From JABDFW01 sp035550215 (GTDB lineage: Bacteria > Bacteroidota > Bacteroidia > Chitinophagales > Chitinophagaceae): a stretch of 64,000 nucleotides of DNA. Position 1 is the first letter of the stretch, and the number at the start of each line of letters is the position of its first letter. Positions 8,150-17,362 of this stretch are shown one piece after another. The notes under the pieces are model-generated. The model was not told the origin of the DNA, did no database searches, and saw nothing but the letters and a program-made list of their open reading frames with translations. The position numbers were made by a program, and so were the translations under genes. Location of the stretch: positions 511,086-575,085 of the forward strand of contig DASZPM010000004.1 in NCBI GenBank assembly GCA_035550215.1. The letters are read 5' to 3'.

Positions 8150-9979
8150 ATGTACCGTTCTCATACATGTGGCGAATTAAGGATTAACAATGTAAACGAA
8201 ACCACCACGCTGGCAGGATGGGTGCAAACCATACGTAAGTTTGGCGCCATCACCTTTATTGACCTGCGCGACCGTTATGGTATTACCCAGTTATTGTTTG
8301 GTGAAGAATTGCAGGCCCAACTGGATGCAAACCCGCTTGGCCGTGAATATGTATTACAGGCCACCGGCAAAGTAAACGAGCGTACTAATAAAAACAAGAA
8401 TATCCCCACCGGCGATGTTGAAATAATCGTTTCGTCTTTTAAGGTGCTTAATAAATCTGCCGTGCCGCCATTCACTATTACCGACGAAACAGACGGCGGT
8501 GATGAGCTGCGCATGAAATACCGCTACCTGGACCTTCGCCGAAACGCGGTTAAAAAGAACCTTGAACTGCGTTATGCCGTGGGCCGCAGCACGCGCAATT
8601 ACCTGCACGAGAACGGCTTTATGGATATTGAAACACCTTTTCTTATAAAATCCACGCCCGAAGGCGCGCGCGATTTTGTTGTGCCAAGCCGTATGAACGC
8701 AGGCCAGTTTTACGCCCTGCCCCAAAGCCCGCAAACGTTTAAACAACTGCTGATGGTGAGCGGTTATGACCGTTATTACCAGATAGTAAAATGTTTTCGG
8801 GACGAAGACTTACGCGCTGACCGCCAGCCGGAGTTTACCCAGATAGACTGTGAAATGAGCTTTGTAGAGCAGGAGGATATTTTGAATATGTTTGAAGGCC
8901 TGGTAAAAAGGATATTCAAAGATGTAAAAGGTATTGATTATACGGAAATTGTAGAACGCATGAGTTGGGAAGACGCCATGTGGAATTACGGTAACGACAA
9001 ACCCGATATTCGTTTTGGCATGCAACTGGCCAATTTAAAGTTTCCCAAACATACGTTTCCTTTAAAAACCAGCGCCATTAACGAAGCCGGTGTTGATGTT
9101 AATGCATTTAAAGTATTTGAAGACGCAGAAACCGTTATTGCTTTTGCTGCGCCCGGCTGCAGCGAATATAGCCGTAAACAAACCGATGAACTGACTGAAT
9201 GGGTAAAACGCCCGCAAATAGGCATGAAGGGCCTGGCGTTTATAAAACGCAATACAGACGGTACTTATAAAAGCAGTATTGATAAGTTTTTTGCGGAAGA
9301 TAAATTAAAGGCTATAGCGGAGGCAGCAGGTGCAAAAGCCGGCGACCTTGTGCTTATACTCGCCGGTGCTGAAGAGCGCACCCGTAAGGCCACCAGTGAG
9401 CTGCGCCTTGAAATGGGCAAACGCCTCGGCTTCAGGAAAGACAACGAGTTTAAATTACTGTGGGTGCTTGATTTTCCGTTGTTTGAATATGATGCTGATG
9501 AAAACCGCTGGGTAGCAAGGCACCACCCTTTTACCTCGCCAAAGCCTTCGGATATTGAGGTGATGATAAATAACAACCCTGTAATAGAAAACGCGGAAAA
9601 ATACCTTGAGCACCCTTATGCCAACATTAAAGCCAACGCCTACGATATGGTACTGAATGGCAACGAAATCGGCGGAGGCTCCATTCGTATCTTTCAGCGT
9701 GAGTTGCAGGAAAAAATGTTTGCTGCATTAGGCATGTCGGTGGAAGAATCGCTGCACAAGTTTGGCTTTTTGCTGGGCGCTTTTGAATATGGCGCGCCGC
9801 CGCATGGCGGCCTTGCCTTTGGGTTTGACAGGCTGTGCGCCATCCTCGGTGGCAGCGAAAGCATTCGCGACTTTATCGCCTTCCCCAAAAACAACAGCGG
9901 CAGGGATGTGATGCTGGATGCACCAAGCACTATTGACGAAAAGCAGTTGAAAGAACTGTTTATTGAAACAAAGGCATAA
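8150..9979 (+). CDS. aspS: Aspartyl-tRNA synthetase
   Basis: A 609-residue class II synthetase that charges tRNA-Asp in the cytosol. The length and the presence of an inserted GAD domain mark the bacterial type. Order of domains: OB-fold anticodon-binding domain (about 1-110), class II catalytic core with RYLDLR at 125-130, motif 2 FRDEDLR at 216-222, the GAD insertion (about 290-420), and motif 3 GLAFGFDRL at 554-562. The start MYRSHTCGELR is the normal start of the family. Single gene with its own promoter; a hairpin lies behind it. Confidence 0.97.
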   Translation: MYRSHTCGELRINNVNETTTLAGWVQTIRKFGAITFIDLRDRYGITQLLFGEELQAQLDANPLGREYVLQATGKVNERTNKNKNIPTGDVEIIVSSFKVLNKSAVPPFTITDETDGGDELRMKYRYLDLRRNAVKKNLELRYAVGRSTRNYLHENGFMDIETPFLIKSTPEGARDFVVPSRMNAGQFYALPQSPQTFKQLLMVSGYDRYYQIVKCFRDEDLRADRQPEFTQIDCEMSFVEQEDILNMFEGLVKRIFKDVKGIDYTEIVERMSWEDAMWNYGNDKPDIRFGMQLANLKFPKHTFPLKTSAINEAGVDVNAFKVFEDAETVIAFAAPGCSEYSRKQTDELTEWVKRPQIGMKGLAFIKRNTDGTYKSSIDKFFAEDKLKAIAEAAGAKAGDLVLILAGAEERTRKATSELRLEMGKRLGFRKDNEFKLLWVLDFPLFEYDADENRWVARHHPFTSPKPSDIEVMINNNPVIENAEKYLEHPYANIKANAYDMVLNGNEIGGGSIRIFQRELQEKMFAALGMSVEESLHKFGFLLGAFEYGAPPHGGLAFGFDRLCAILGGSESIRDFIAFPKNNSGRDVMLDAPSTIDEKQLKELFIETKA

Positions 9980-10005
9980 AGAAGCATATAAATATTACTA
10001 TATTT

Positions 10006-10039
10006 GAAAGCCTATGGGTTTAAATGCTTATAGGCTTTC
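10006..10039 (+). terminator. Possible terminator hairpin after aspS
   Basis: A perfect 10-bp inverted repeat (GAAAGCCTAT at 10006-10015 and ATAGGCTTTC at 10030-10039) with a 14-base loop, 27 bases after the aspS stop and just before mrr. There is no clear T-tract, so termination strength is doubtful; it could also act on mrr expression, since its second arm ends nine bases before the mrr ATG. Confidence 0.4.
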
Positions 10040-10048
10040 GATATTAAT

Positions 10049-10978
10049 ATGATTCCTGACTATCAAACGTTAATGCTGCCATTGTTAAGGGCCATTTCAG
10101 ATGGTGCCGAACACAAATTTAATGATGTCGTTGAAGCCCTTGCAGGAAAATTCAATTTGACTGAGGCCGAACGAAAGGAGTTACTCCCAAGCGGACAAGC
10201 ATTCTTGTTTAGCAATCGTGTTGGTTGGGCAAGAACATATCTGAAGAAGGCAGGTTTGCTTGATGGGCCTAAGAGAGGCATCATTATCATTACTCAAAGG
10301 GGAAAAGATACCTTAACAGAGGGGCTCACAACTATCAATGTAAAATATCTCCAACGATTTCCTGAATTTTTAGACTTTCAGCTTAACAAAAAAGACGATA
10401 CTACTACTACCGAGGCTGTTATTCTCCCGACGATTTCTTATACTGAAGAGTCAAAGCAACAAACCCCAGAGGAACTATTAGAATCAGGATATCAAACGAT
10501 TCGTAAATCTATTGAGCAGGAAATTTTGTTGAAATTAAAATCTGTATCACCCTCTTTTTTCGAAAGAATTGTAGTCGAGCTTTTGGTAAAGATGGGATAT
10601 GGGGGATCAATCCAGGATGCGGGTAAGGCAGTAGGTAAAAGCGGAGATGAAGGTATAGATGGCGTTATTAAAGAAGATAAATTAGGCTTAGACGTAATAT
10701 ACATTCAGGCTAAAAGATGGGATGGAAGTGTCGGTAGACCGGAATTGCAAAAGTTTGTGGGTGCATTAGCTGGCCAGGGAGCTAAGAAGGGTATTTTTAT
10801 CACCACATCCTATTTTTCTAAGGATGCACTTGAATACTCCCCGAGAAATGAAACTAAAATGGTGTTGATTGATGGAATGAAACTTGCTCAGTATATGATT
10901 GATTACAATCTTGGTGTTTCTATTCAAAATATTTATGAAATAAAGAAAATTGATTCAGACTATTTTGAGGAAAATTAG
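10049..10978 (+). CDS. mrr: Mrr-type modified-DNA restriction endonuclease
   Basis: A 309-residue type IV restriction enzyme, which cleaves DNA carrying foreign methylation. The N-terminal part (about 1-100) is the winged-helix Mrr_N domain, and the C-terminal part (about 160-290) is the PD-(D/E)XK Mrr nuclease with D204 in GDEGIDGVI and the QAK motif at 220-222 (YIQAKRW), the same active-site order as in the E. coli enzyme, which has nearly the same length. The gene stands alone between backbone genes and is visibly richer in A and T than aspS and the following ATP-grasp gene, with AGA and ATT codons more common, so recent gain is likely. No methyltransferase is nearby, as expected for type IV. 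Confidence 0.92.
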   Translation: MIPDYQTLMLPLLRAISDGAEHKFNDVVEALAGKFNLTEAERKELLPSGQAFLFSNRVGWARTYLKKAGLLDGPKRGIIIITQRGKDTLTEGLTTINVKYLQRFPEFLDFQLNKKDDTTTTEAVILPTISYTEESKQQTPEELLESGYQTIRKSIEQEILLKLKSVSPSFFERIVVELLVKMGYGGSIQDAGKAVGKSGDEGIDGVIKEDKLGLDVIYIQAKRWDGSVGRPELQKFVGALAGQGAKKGIFITTSYFSKDALEYSPRNETKMVLIDGMKLAQYMIDYNLGVSIQNIYEIKKIDSDYFEEN

Positions 10979-11220
10979 TCGTTCGAGCGTTTAAAGCGAA
11001 TAACTAAGTTTTGTGTAGGCTAATCATAAAAAGATTCTTACAATCAATCTTGCAAATCCGTCAAATCCATTCTATCGGGATTTAATCATTCCTATTTACA
11101 AAAATTTTTCAATAAGTTAATTTATCGCTGTATATTTCGTGCGTCTTCGCAAGTTGCATGTCCATTTTATTAAAAATAGTGGCAGGCAACTTTTTTGTCT
11201 GTACCCCAAAACGGCAATTT

Positions 11221-12666
11221 ATGGCGCTAAACGACTTATTAAAACAGTACAACTGCCCCAACGGTACGTGGGATGAAATGTGCGATGCCCAAAAGATACG
11301 CGACCAATACACCAAAGTTTTTGAAGTGCTGCAAAGCCTGGATGCTGAGGCACTTAACCAAAAGGATAAACTGGCAAGCGAACTGTTTATGAACCAGGGC
11401 ATAACCTTTACGGTGTACAGCGATAACGCCGGTATTGAGCGTATTTTTCCGTTTGATATTATTCCCCGCATTATCACCGCTGCAGAATGGGATGTTATTG
11501 AGCGCGGTATAAAGCAGCGCCTCAAAGCGCTTAACCTCTTTTTAAAAGATGTGTACGGTGAGCAGAATATTTTGAAGGAAAACATCATCCCCATGGAACT
11601 GATTGCCTCCTGCCCGCATTATACCCGCGAGGTGTTTGGCATTAAAGTTCCGTATGATATTTACGTGCATATAAGCGGTATTGACCTTATTCGCGGAGCG
11701 GATGGTAAATTTTATATACTGGAAGATAACCTGCGTACCCCGTCCGGCGTTAGTTACATGCTGGAAAACAGGGAAGTTACCAAGCGCCTTTTCCCCGATA
11801 TGCTGGCCGGTAACAAAGTGCGTATGGTAAATAATTACCCGCTGCTGCTGCACCAGATATTATTATCCCTTGCGCCGCATCAAATCTCCAACCCTACGGT
11901 AGTGCTGCTCACACCGGGCATATATAATTCCGCTTATTATGAGCATACTTTTCTGGCCCGGCAGATGGGTATAGCATTGGTGGAGGGGCGTGACCTGCTG
12001 GTGGACAACCACAAAGTGTACATGAAAACCACCAGCGGGCTGGAACGCGTGCATGTTATTTACCGCCGTATTGACGATGATTATATTGACCCGCTGCTCT
12101 TCAGGCCGCAAAGCGTGCTGGGCGTGCCGGGCATTATGGGTGCATACCGCAAAGGCAACGTAGCTATTGTAAATGCAGTAGGTAACGGCGTGGCCGATGA
12201 TAAAGCAGTGTATGCTTACGTTCCCGCGATGATAAAATATTATTTGAATGAAGAACCCATTTTGAACAATGTGCCTACATACCAGATGAGTGAAGATGAC
12301 GCAAGGGAATATGCCTTTGCCAATGTAAGCAACATGGTGTTTAAACGCACCAACCAAAGCGGTGGTTATGGTATGGTAATGGGCAATAAAATAAGTGAAG
12401 AAGAATGGGCAAAGGCAAAAGAAGAAATTGAAAAGGAACCACGGAGTTTTATTGCGCAGCCAATCATAAAATTGTCAACTGTGCCATGTTTTATTGATGG
12501 TACATTTCAGCCACGGCATGTAGATTTAAGGCCGTATGCGCTGGTGGGCCCCGACGGTATACAAATAGTACCGGGTGGCCTTACAAGGGTAGCGTTGCGG
12601 GAGGGCTCGCTGGTGGTAAATTCATCGCAGGGCGGCGGAAGTAAAGACACGTGGGTGATTGATTGA
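11221..12666 (+). CDS. Circularly permuted ATP-grasp type 2 protein
   Basis: A 481-residue cytosolic enzyme of the circularly permuted ATP-grasp family (formerly DUF404/DUF407), predicted to form amide or peptide bonds with ATP. Recognisable stretches are the early FTVYSDNAGIERIFPFDIIPRII, the central GADGKFYILEDNLRTPSGVSYMLENR, with the E-D-N metal/ATP ligands, and later RTNQSGGYGM and FQPRHVDLRPYALVGPDG. I chose the ATG at 11221 (MALNDLLKQYN); an in-frame ATG at 11158 would add 21 atypical residues, but a possible -7 box (TATATTTC, 11131) lies close to it, so the longer form is not excluded. First gene of a trio with the alpha-E and transglutaminase genes; the substrate of this widespread system is not known. 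Confidence 0.88.
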   Translation: MALNDLLKQYNCPNGTWDEMCDAQKIRDQYTKVFEVLQSLDAEALNQKDKLASELFMNQGITFTVYSDNAGIERIFPFDIIPRIITAAEWDVIERGIKQRLKALNLFLKDVYGEQNILKENIIPMELIASCPHYTREVFGIKVPYDIYVHISGIDLIRGADGKFYILEDNLRTPSGVSYMLENREVTKRLFPDMLAGNKVRMVNNYPLLLHQILLSLAPHQISNPTVVLLTPGIYNSAYYEHTFLARQMGIALVEGRDLLVDNHKVYMKTTSGLERVHVIYRRIDDDYIDPLLFRPQSVLGVPGIMGAYRKGNVAIVNAVGNGVADDKAVYAYVPAMIKYYLNEEPILNNVPTYQMSEDDAREYAFANVSNMVFKRTNQSGGYGMVMGNKISEEEWAKAKEEIEKEPRSFIAQPIIKLSTVPCFIDGTFQPRHVDLRPYALVGPDGIQIVPGGLTRVALREGSLVVNSSQGGGSKDTWVID

Positions 12667-12807
12667 AACACAAGTTCTTGGTTTATGGCTAATGGGTCAT
12701 AGCGTAGCCTCGTCCCCGCTTTGAAACCAGTGGATATAAAACACATAGCTTTCACCATGAACTATTGACCTAAAAAGAAAACTGAATACTAAACGAACAA
12801 TACAAAA

Positions 12808-13749
12808 ATGTTAAGCAGAATTGCAGATTCATTGTTTTGGCTGAACCGGTACATGGAACGGGCAGACGGCATTTTGCGCGTGGTAAGAACGAACTATATA
12901 TTCGTACTTGATAAAGGCATAAGCCAAAACGTTACCTGGCGCTCAGTCCTGGAGACTTACACCAGTTGCAAGGAAGAGACAATTGCTGAAATAGAAAACG
13001 ATACAGGCGCCGTATTAAAGAAAATTATACTGGATGCTGACAACAATAATTCCCTTAAAATAATTATTAACCGTGCAAGGGAAAATGCCCGCGGTGTGCA
13101 GGACCATATTACCAAGGAGGTGTGGGAGATTGTAAACCAAATGTACCACATGATTAACAGCCCCGCGCTGGGCAAAAAGTTATTAAGTGAGCATGCCCTG
13201 GAAACGCTTGATACCCTGACGCGCCAGATTGTATTGTACACCGGCGTTACCGATATAACCATGCCGCGCGGCATAGGCTGGAACTTTATGAACCTTGGTA
13301 AATATTTTGAGCGCTGCATGGAAACGCTTGAAATGACTGACAGGGAATATGAAACAATTCATTATGACTTAAGCAACCAGCAGGACATTTTGCACTGGCG
13401 CACTTTATTGCTGTCTTTATCGGGGTATGAGCTGCATTTAAAAACCTACCGTTCTACAAATAATAACCAAAATGTTCTGCACCAGGTAATTATAAATGGC
13501 AATTTTACACGCTCTGTTATTTATTCCCTTACACGTATAGACCGGTACCTGGAAGATGTGGTGAAAGAAAACCAGTCTGAAGAAAACCAGGCCCTTATAC
13601 GCTGCTTTGGCCGGCTGTACAGCTATGTAAAATTTATTGATTTCGATTCGCTGGATGCGCTTACTTTGCAGCACTTTTTGGAAAGAGTGAAAAAAGAACT
13701 GCTTGAGGTTAGCATGCGTTTGGGCCAAAGCTTTTTCTCTTATTCTTAA
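12808..13749 (+). CDS. Alpha-E domain protein (DUF403)
   Basis: A 313-residue, mainly helical cytosolic protein. The start MLSRIADSLFWLNRYMERAD is the hallmark of the alpha-E family, and the length is usual. These proteins nearly always sit beside a circularly permuted ATP-grasp gene and a transglutaminase gene, as here, and are thought to be part of the same amide-forming system; no catalytic activity has been assigned to the domain. The gene lies 141 bases after the ATP-grasp gene, a gap that contains no other gene, and 12 bases before the transglutaminase gene. Confidence 0.9.
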   Translation: MLSRIADSLFWLNRYMERADGILRVVRTNYIFVLDKGISQNVTWRSVLETYTSCKEETIAEIENDTGAVLKKIILDADNNNSLKIIINRARENARGVQDHITKEVWEIVNQMYHMINSPALGKKLLSEHALETLDTLTRQIVLYTGVTDITMPRGIGWNFMNLGKYFERCMETLEMTDREYETIHYDLSNQQDILHWRTLLLSLSGYELHLKTYRSTNNNQNVLHQVIINGNFTRSVIYSLTRIDRYLEDVVKENQSEENQALIRCFGRLYSYVKFIDFDSLDALTLQHFLERVKKELLEVSMRLGQSFFSYS

Positions 13750-13761
13750 TCAACGTTACTC

Positions 13762-14718
13762 ATGCCGATTTTTAAGATACACCATGTTACCCGTTACGAT
13801 TACGACAGGCCGGTAAAAGAAAGCATAAACGAAATAAGAATCTACCCTTACCAATGCGCCGAACAGGAAATGCTGGAGCATGAATTGGTAATTTCAGGCC
13901 AGCCGGATGTACTTATTTTTAATGACTACTGGGGCAACAAAACAGGCATATTTAACGTAATGCCCCTGCATAAAGAACTGGTTATTGAAAGTAAATTATT
14001 AGTGCGTACCACCTTGCCATCGCAGTTGCGTATTAACTTTCATGCGGGATGGCAGGATTTGGCGCAGGAGATTAAAAAGGATATGCTGCTGGTGGAACTT
14101 GCCACACCGGATGTAATAAAATCAGGTAAAAAAATAAGGGAGATAATTGATTTGATGATGGAAGGCGGCCGGTCAGTACCAGCGGCTGTTGAGTTTTGTA
14201 ATGAGTACATATACAAGTATTTCAAGTACATAAAAGGCATAACTAATATTGAAACAACGGTAGACGAGATTCTGCACCATAAATCAGGCGTTTGCCAGGA
14301 TTTTGCCCATCTTATGCTGCAGGTGTTGCGTACTGCACACATTCCCGCACGGTATGTAAGCGGCTATATATGCCCCAATAAAAATGGCATGCGGGGGGAA
14401 GGCGCAACGCACGCGTGGGTAGAAGCATGGTTGCCAGGTTATGGGTGGGCGGGCATTGACCCAACCAATAATGTATGGGTGACTAACAACCATATAAAAT
14501 TGGCCGTAGGCAGAAATTTTAATGACTGCAGCCCTGTAAAGGGTGCATTTAAGGGGCCTGCCAGGCAGCGTCTTTCAATATATGTTTCAGTAGGTTACGA
14601 AGACGGCCATGTATTTGAAGAATTGAATAATGTACAGATGGAAGCCATACCAAGCGACCCGCACGAGGAGATTTTGGTTGACCCGCGTTTTGCCGTTCAG
14701 CAGCAACAACAACAGTAA
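13762..14718 (+). CDS. Transglutaminase-like cysteine protease/amidase
   Basis: A 318-residue protein with an N-terminal beta-sandwich region typical of bacterial transglutaminases (about 1-85) and a papain-like transglutaminase core. The triad is visible: C178 in KSGVCQDFAHL, H217 in GATHAWVEAW and D233 in AGIDPTN. No signal peptide, so probably cytosolic. It is the third gene of the trio and is expected to cut or transfer the amide bonds made by the ATP-grasp partner. The C-terminus ends in six glutamines (CAG/CAA codons), a small repeat tract prone to length change, outside the conserved core. Confidence 0.9.
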   Translation: MPIFKIHHVTRYDYDRPVKESINEIRIYPYQCAEQEMLEHELVISGQPDVLIFNDYWGNKTGIFNVMPLHKELVIESKLLVRTTLPSQLRINFHAGWQDLAQEIKKDMLLVELATPDVIKSGKKIREIIDLMMEGGRSVPAAVEFCNEYIYKYFKYIKGITNIETTVDEILHHKSGVCQDFAHLMLQVLRTAHIPARYVSGYICPNKNGMRGEGATHAWVEAWLPGYGWAGIDPTNNVWVTNNHIKLAVGRNFNDCSPVKGAFKGPARQRLSIYVSVGYEDGHVFEELNNVQMEAIPSDPHEEILVDPRFAVQQQQQQ

Positions 14719-14759
14719 TAAATTTTTTTAGTGCATATTGCAGCCTGAATTGCAGTGTT

Positions 14760-15284
14760 ATGAAGCCAAATTTTGTTTTTTACCGTCTTATCACTTTTAT
14801 TTTATTGCCAATAGCGGGGTTAAATGCTATCAGTATTATAGGAACAATACCGGCTGCGCTGGGAAACCCGTTAATGCTTATTGGTGTTTTCATAAACTTC
14901 GCAATCATAGCGTACACTTTTACCAGCTTCATTTTTTTTATACGTGGTATTCTCAGCGACAAACCACAGAAAGCATCCTTAAAGGACTGGATAAAAGTAA
15001 ATGCGTTTGTTACCATCTTTTATTCGGGATTTATCCTCTTGGCCGCGGCTATCTATTTAAGTTCGCCCCAAATGCAAAAAATGGCTGCTGATAATTACCC
15101 TAAATTAAAAGAAGCAATGGGGCCGCAGGCTGTTGACAAGGAAACATTCCTGAAATTCCTGCATTGGGGGTTAATATTTTTTGGTGGTTACTCAGCCTTA
15201 CTTCTCACGCACGTGATAATCACCCTGCGCCTGTTAAAAAAATACGCTTCTTTATTTGTACCGGGTAGTAACAACAGCCGCTGA
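14760..15284 (+). CDS. Membrane protein of unknown function
   Basis: A 174-residue protein with four hydrophobic segments (about 10-30, 36-62, 77-98 and 137-158) and a soluble stretch of about 35 residues between the third and fourth. No recognised domain. It follows the transglutaminase gene by 41 bases on the same strand, so it may belong to that operon, but such a gene is not a usual member of the trio. Convergent with the AraC-type regulator 11 bases downstream. Confidence 0.65.
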   Translation: MKPNFVFYRLITFILLPIAGLNAISIIGTIPAALGNPLMLIGVFINFAIIAYTFTSFIFFIRGILSDKPQKASLKDWIKVNAFVTIFYSGFILLAAAIYLSSPQMQKMAADNYPKLKEAMGPQAVDKETFLKFLHWGLIFFGGYSALLLTHVIITLRLLKKYASLFVPGSNNSR

Positions 15285-15295
15285 AGACTTACTTT

Positions 15296-16273
15296 TTACA
15301 CCGCTTCTCTCTCCGCGCCGTTATACTTGCTGCGGTAAGCGCTGGGCGTTATCCCAACATTTTTTTTAAACAGCAACCTGAATGTTTTAAGGTCATTATA
15401 TCCCGAAGCCACCATTGAGGCCGTTATATTTCCGCCGGGTTGCTCCAGCACCTTTTTAGCCGCCTCTATGCGTGTTTTTTGCAGGTAATCAATGGGAGTA
15501 TTGCCGGTAGCCTGCTTAAACCTGCGCACAAGGTTACGCCTGCTGGCAGGAATATCATTAAGCAATTCTTCAATAGTTTTCACATCGGCATAATCTTTTT
15601 GTATGCGTTGCTGCAATACTGCTACCAGTTCGTCGTTATGGGCATGCACCGGCTGAAACGTACTGAAGTAAGTTTGGTGCTTCCTGTCCATATCGATGGA
15701 GAAATACTTGGCGGTACGGATAGCCACATCCCGCCCGCAATATTTCTGCAGCAGGTGTATCATCAGGTGAAAGCTGCTGGTGGAGCCTCCGCTGGTATAA
15801 ATACCTTTATCATCCGTTACCACGGCATCAGCATGCAAATTTACCAATGGAAAAGCAGCAAAAAAAGCCGCTGCTGAGTTGGCGTGCGTAGTAGCCATTT
15901 TATTATTAAGCAGGCCGGCCGCAGCAATAAGAAAGGCGCCTGTGCATACGCTTGCTATTTCTGCCCCGCTACTGTATTGCCGGGCCAGCCATGGCATGGC
16001 GGCGGCATTTTGCTGAAGAGCTGTTTTTATATCTGTGGTGCCAAACGCAGGTACAATTACCAGGTGCTGGGTGGTGGCCTGGCTTAACTGTTGGGTGGTG
16101 TATTTTGCATAAACAGGCAGGGTTTCACTATCGGCGGTAAACAGGGCAATGGTAAAAAAAGGCTGTTTACCCGCGTCCTCGTAAAACTTATTTACTGTTT
16201 CAAAAACATCCAGTATGGCCGCTACGCTTAAAAGCCGGTGTTGTTTTGTTAGTAAAATGCCAAGTTGTATCAT
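15296..16273 (-). CDS. GlxA-type AraC family transcriptional regulator
   Basis: A 325-residue regulator made of an N-terminal DJ-1/PfpI-like sensor domain (about 1-165) and a C-terminal AraC-type double helix-turn-helix (about 215-320). The sensor has SVCTGAF with C110 at the nucleophile elbow and H130 in ATTHANS, the pattern of GlxA/FtrA regulators, whose ligand is generally unknown. The DNA-binding half contains DIPASRRNLVRRFKQATG and ends with the second recognition helix region NVGITPSAYRSKY. The gene is divergent from the pentapeptide gene at 16406, so that gene is the first target to suspect. Confidence 0.88.
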   Translation of the reverse strand: MIQLGILLTKQHRLLSVAAILDVFETVNKFYEDAGKQPFFTIALFTADSETLPVYAKYTTQQLSQATTQHLVIVPAFGTTDIKTALQQNAAAMPWLARQYSSGAEIASVCTGAFLIAAAGLLNNKMATTHANSAAAFFAAFPLVNLHADAVVTDDKGIYTSGGSTSSFHLMIHLLQKYCGRDVAIRTAKYFSIDMDRKHQTYFSTFQPVHAHNDELVAVLQQRIQKDYADVKTIEELLNDIPASRRNLVRRFKQATGNTPIDYLQKTRIEAAKKVLEQPGGNITASMVASGYNDLKTFRLLFKKNVGITPSAYRSKYNGAEREAV

Positions 16274-16346
16274 TACATATCAATTTGCAGGCTAAAAATA
16301 CATCAATTTTTTGTCCCGAATGCCCCCTGTAAGTTACATTTTGCCA

Positions 16347-16378
16347 TTTGATGATGCAGTGCGGCTTCTGTAGCTTTG
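16347..16378 (+). promoter_or_regulatory. Promoter of the pentapeptide-like gene
   Basis: TTTG at 16347-16350, a 20-base spacer, then TAGCTTTG at 16371-16378: a complete match to the Bacteroidota -33/-7 promoter pattern. Predicted start about 16385, giving a leader of about 20 bases. It is the best-formed promoter in the window and lies in the region shared with the divergent AraC-type regulator. Confidence 0.7.
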
Positions 16379-16405
16379 AAGCATCATTAAAATGCAAGGT
16401 TATTT

Positions 16406-16810
16406 ATGGAAGAAATAGTTATCACGGATGCAATGGCGCAGTTGAGTGTAAAACAAAGCTGTATTGACGGAGCCTCGTTTAATAATGTAAAACTCAGTAA
16501 GGCTACTTTTTTTGATGTGGCGATGGATGGCGTAAAAATTACCAATGCCAATTTGAGCGACTTAGAGATAGAAGGCGCACAATTGGGTGGGGCGTATATT
16601 CATAATATTGGTATGCCGCCGCAGGGCCACCCAATGTACCAGCCGGGGGCAAAAATGCGCCCCGTGAAAATAGAAAACTGTATGCTTGATGGCAGCGTGA
16701 TAAACGACTGCAGCCTGGCGGGCGTACAAATAACCAATTGCAATATTACCGGTATGACCATAAACAGTATTTTGGTGGAAGACTTGCTGAAGCAGTACCA
16801 AAGTAAATAG
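16406..16810 (+). CDS. Pentapeptide repeat-like protein
   Basis: A 134-residue cytosolic protein with degenerate pentapeptide repeats: runs such as ASFNNVKLSKATFFDVAMDG and ANLSDLEIEG in the first half and IENCMLDGSVINDCSLAG in the second, with a central loop PPQGHPMYQPGAKM that breaks the repeat. The fold expected is a short right-handed beta-helix. Such proteins usually bind other proteins; some mimic DNA and protect gyrase, but nothing here says so. It has a strong own promoter and a terminator, so it is a single-gene unit, divergent from the GlxA-type regulator. Confidence 0.75.
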   Translation: MEEIVITDAMAQLSVKQSCIDGASFNNVKLSKATFFDVAMDGVKITNANLSDLEIEGAQLGGAYIHNIGMPPQGHPMYQPGAKMRPVKIENCMLDGSVINDCSLAGVQITNCNITGMTINSILVEDLLKQYQSK

Positions 16811-16825
16811 CAATTTGATTATACA

Positions 16826-16862
16826 AAAAAGGCCGCCCGTTAAAATTTAGGCAGCCTTTGTA
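16826..16862. terminator. Bidirectional terminator between convergent genes
   Basis: A hairpin with arms GGCCGCC (16831-16837) and GGCAGCC (16850-16856), one mismatch, flanked by an A-run on the left and T-rich sequence on the right, so it can serve both the pentapeptide gene and the reverse gene that ends at 16882. Confidence 0.6.
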
Positions 16863-16881
16863 ATTTTTTACAGTGGGCAAA

Positions 16882-17253
16882 CTATTTGTTGCCACCACCG
16901 CCGCCGCGGTTACGCATTCTTTCCATCATGCGCTGTTGCATGGCGTCAAGTTTGGTAATTTGGTCGTCGGTTAAAGTGCCTTTGTACCTTGCCTTCATTT
17001 GCTGGTTAATTTCAGCCAGTTTTGCTCTCTTGTCATCCTGGCTCATTGATTGGTCCATGAAAATGTCCCTCATCTGCGGTTGAAACTCCTGCCGAATAGC
17101 CATCACCGAATCAATTTGCACATCTGAAAGGCCGATGGAATCTTTAAGCATTTGTTTGTAGCGCTCACCGCCGCCGCCACGGCCACCCTGGGCGAAGGAA
17201 GAAATTGTGAACATTGACATGGCGACAACCATGCATACGAATATCTTTTTCAT
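16882..17253 (-). CDS. Small exported LTxxQ (Spy/CpxP-like) protein
   Basis: A 123-residue protein with a clear signal peptide (MKKIFVCMVVAMSMFTISSFAQ) and a mature part rich in Gln, Met, Lys and Arg. Glycine-rich stretches flank the core at both ends (GGRGGGGER and RNRGGGGGNK). The core has LSDVQIDSV and LTDDQITKLDAMQQ, which resemble the LTxxQ motif of periplasmic Spy/CpxP chaperones, with a helical stretch between. Likely periplasmic chaperone or stress protein; not proven. It lies 109 bases after a second protein of the same kind. Confidence 0.7.
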   Translation of the reverse strand: MKKIFVCMVVAMSMFTISSFAQGGRGGGGERYKQMLKDSIGLSDVQIDSVMAIRQEFQPQMRDIFMDQSMSQDDKRAKLAEINQQMKARYKGTLTDDQITKLDAMQQRMMERMRNRGGGGGNK

Positions 17254-17362
17254 GTGTTTTATTTTTTCCCGTTCTTCCCGAATAAATTTTTAATAATGGG
17301 GGAGAAGAAAAGGATGTGAGAAAAATGAATAGAACACAAAATTCATTCTATGTTTAACCTGC

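Noticed and set aside
10049..10978. A defence island around mrr
   Set aside because: The neighbours are aspS and the ATP-grasp trio; no methyltransferase, helicase or other defence gene is adjacent.
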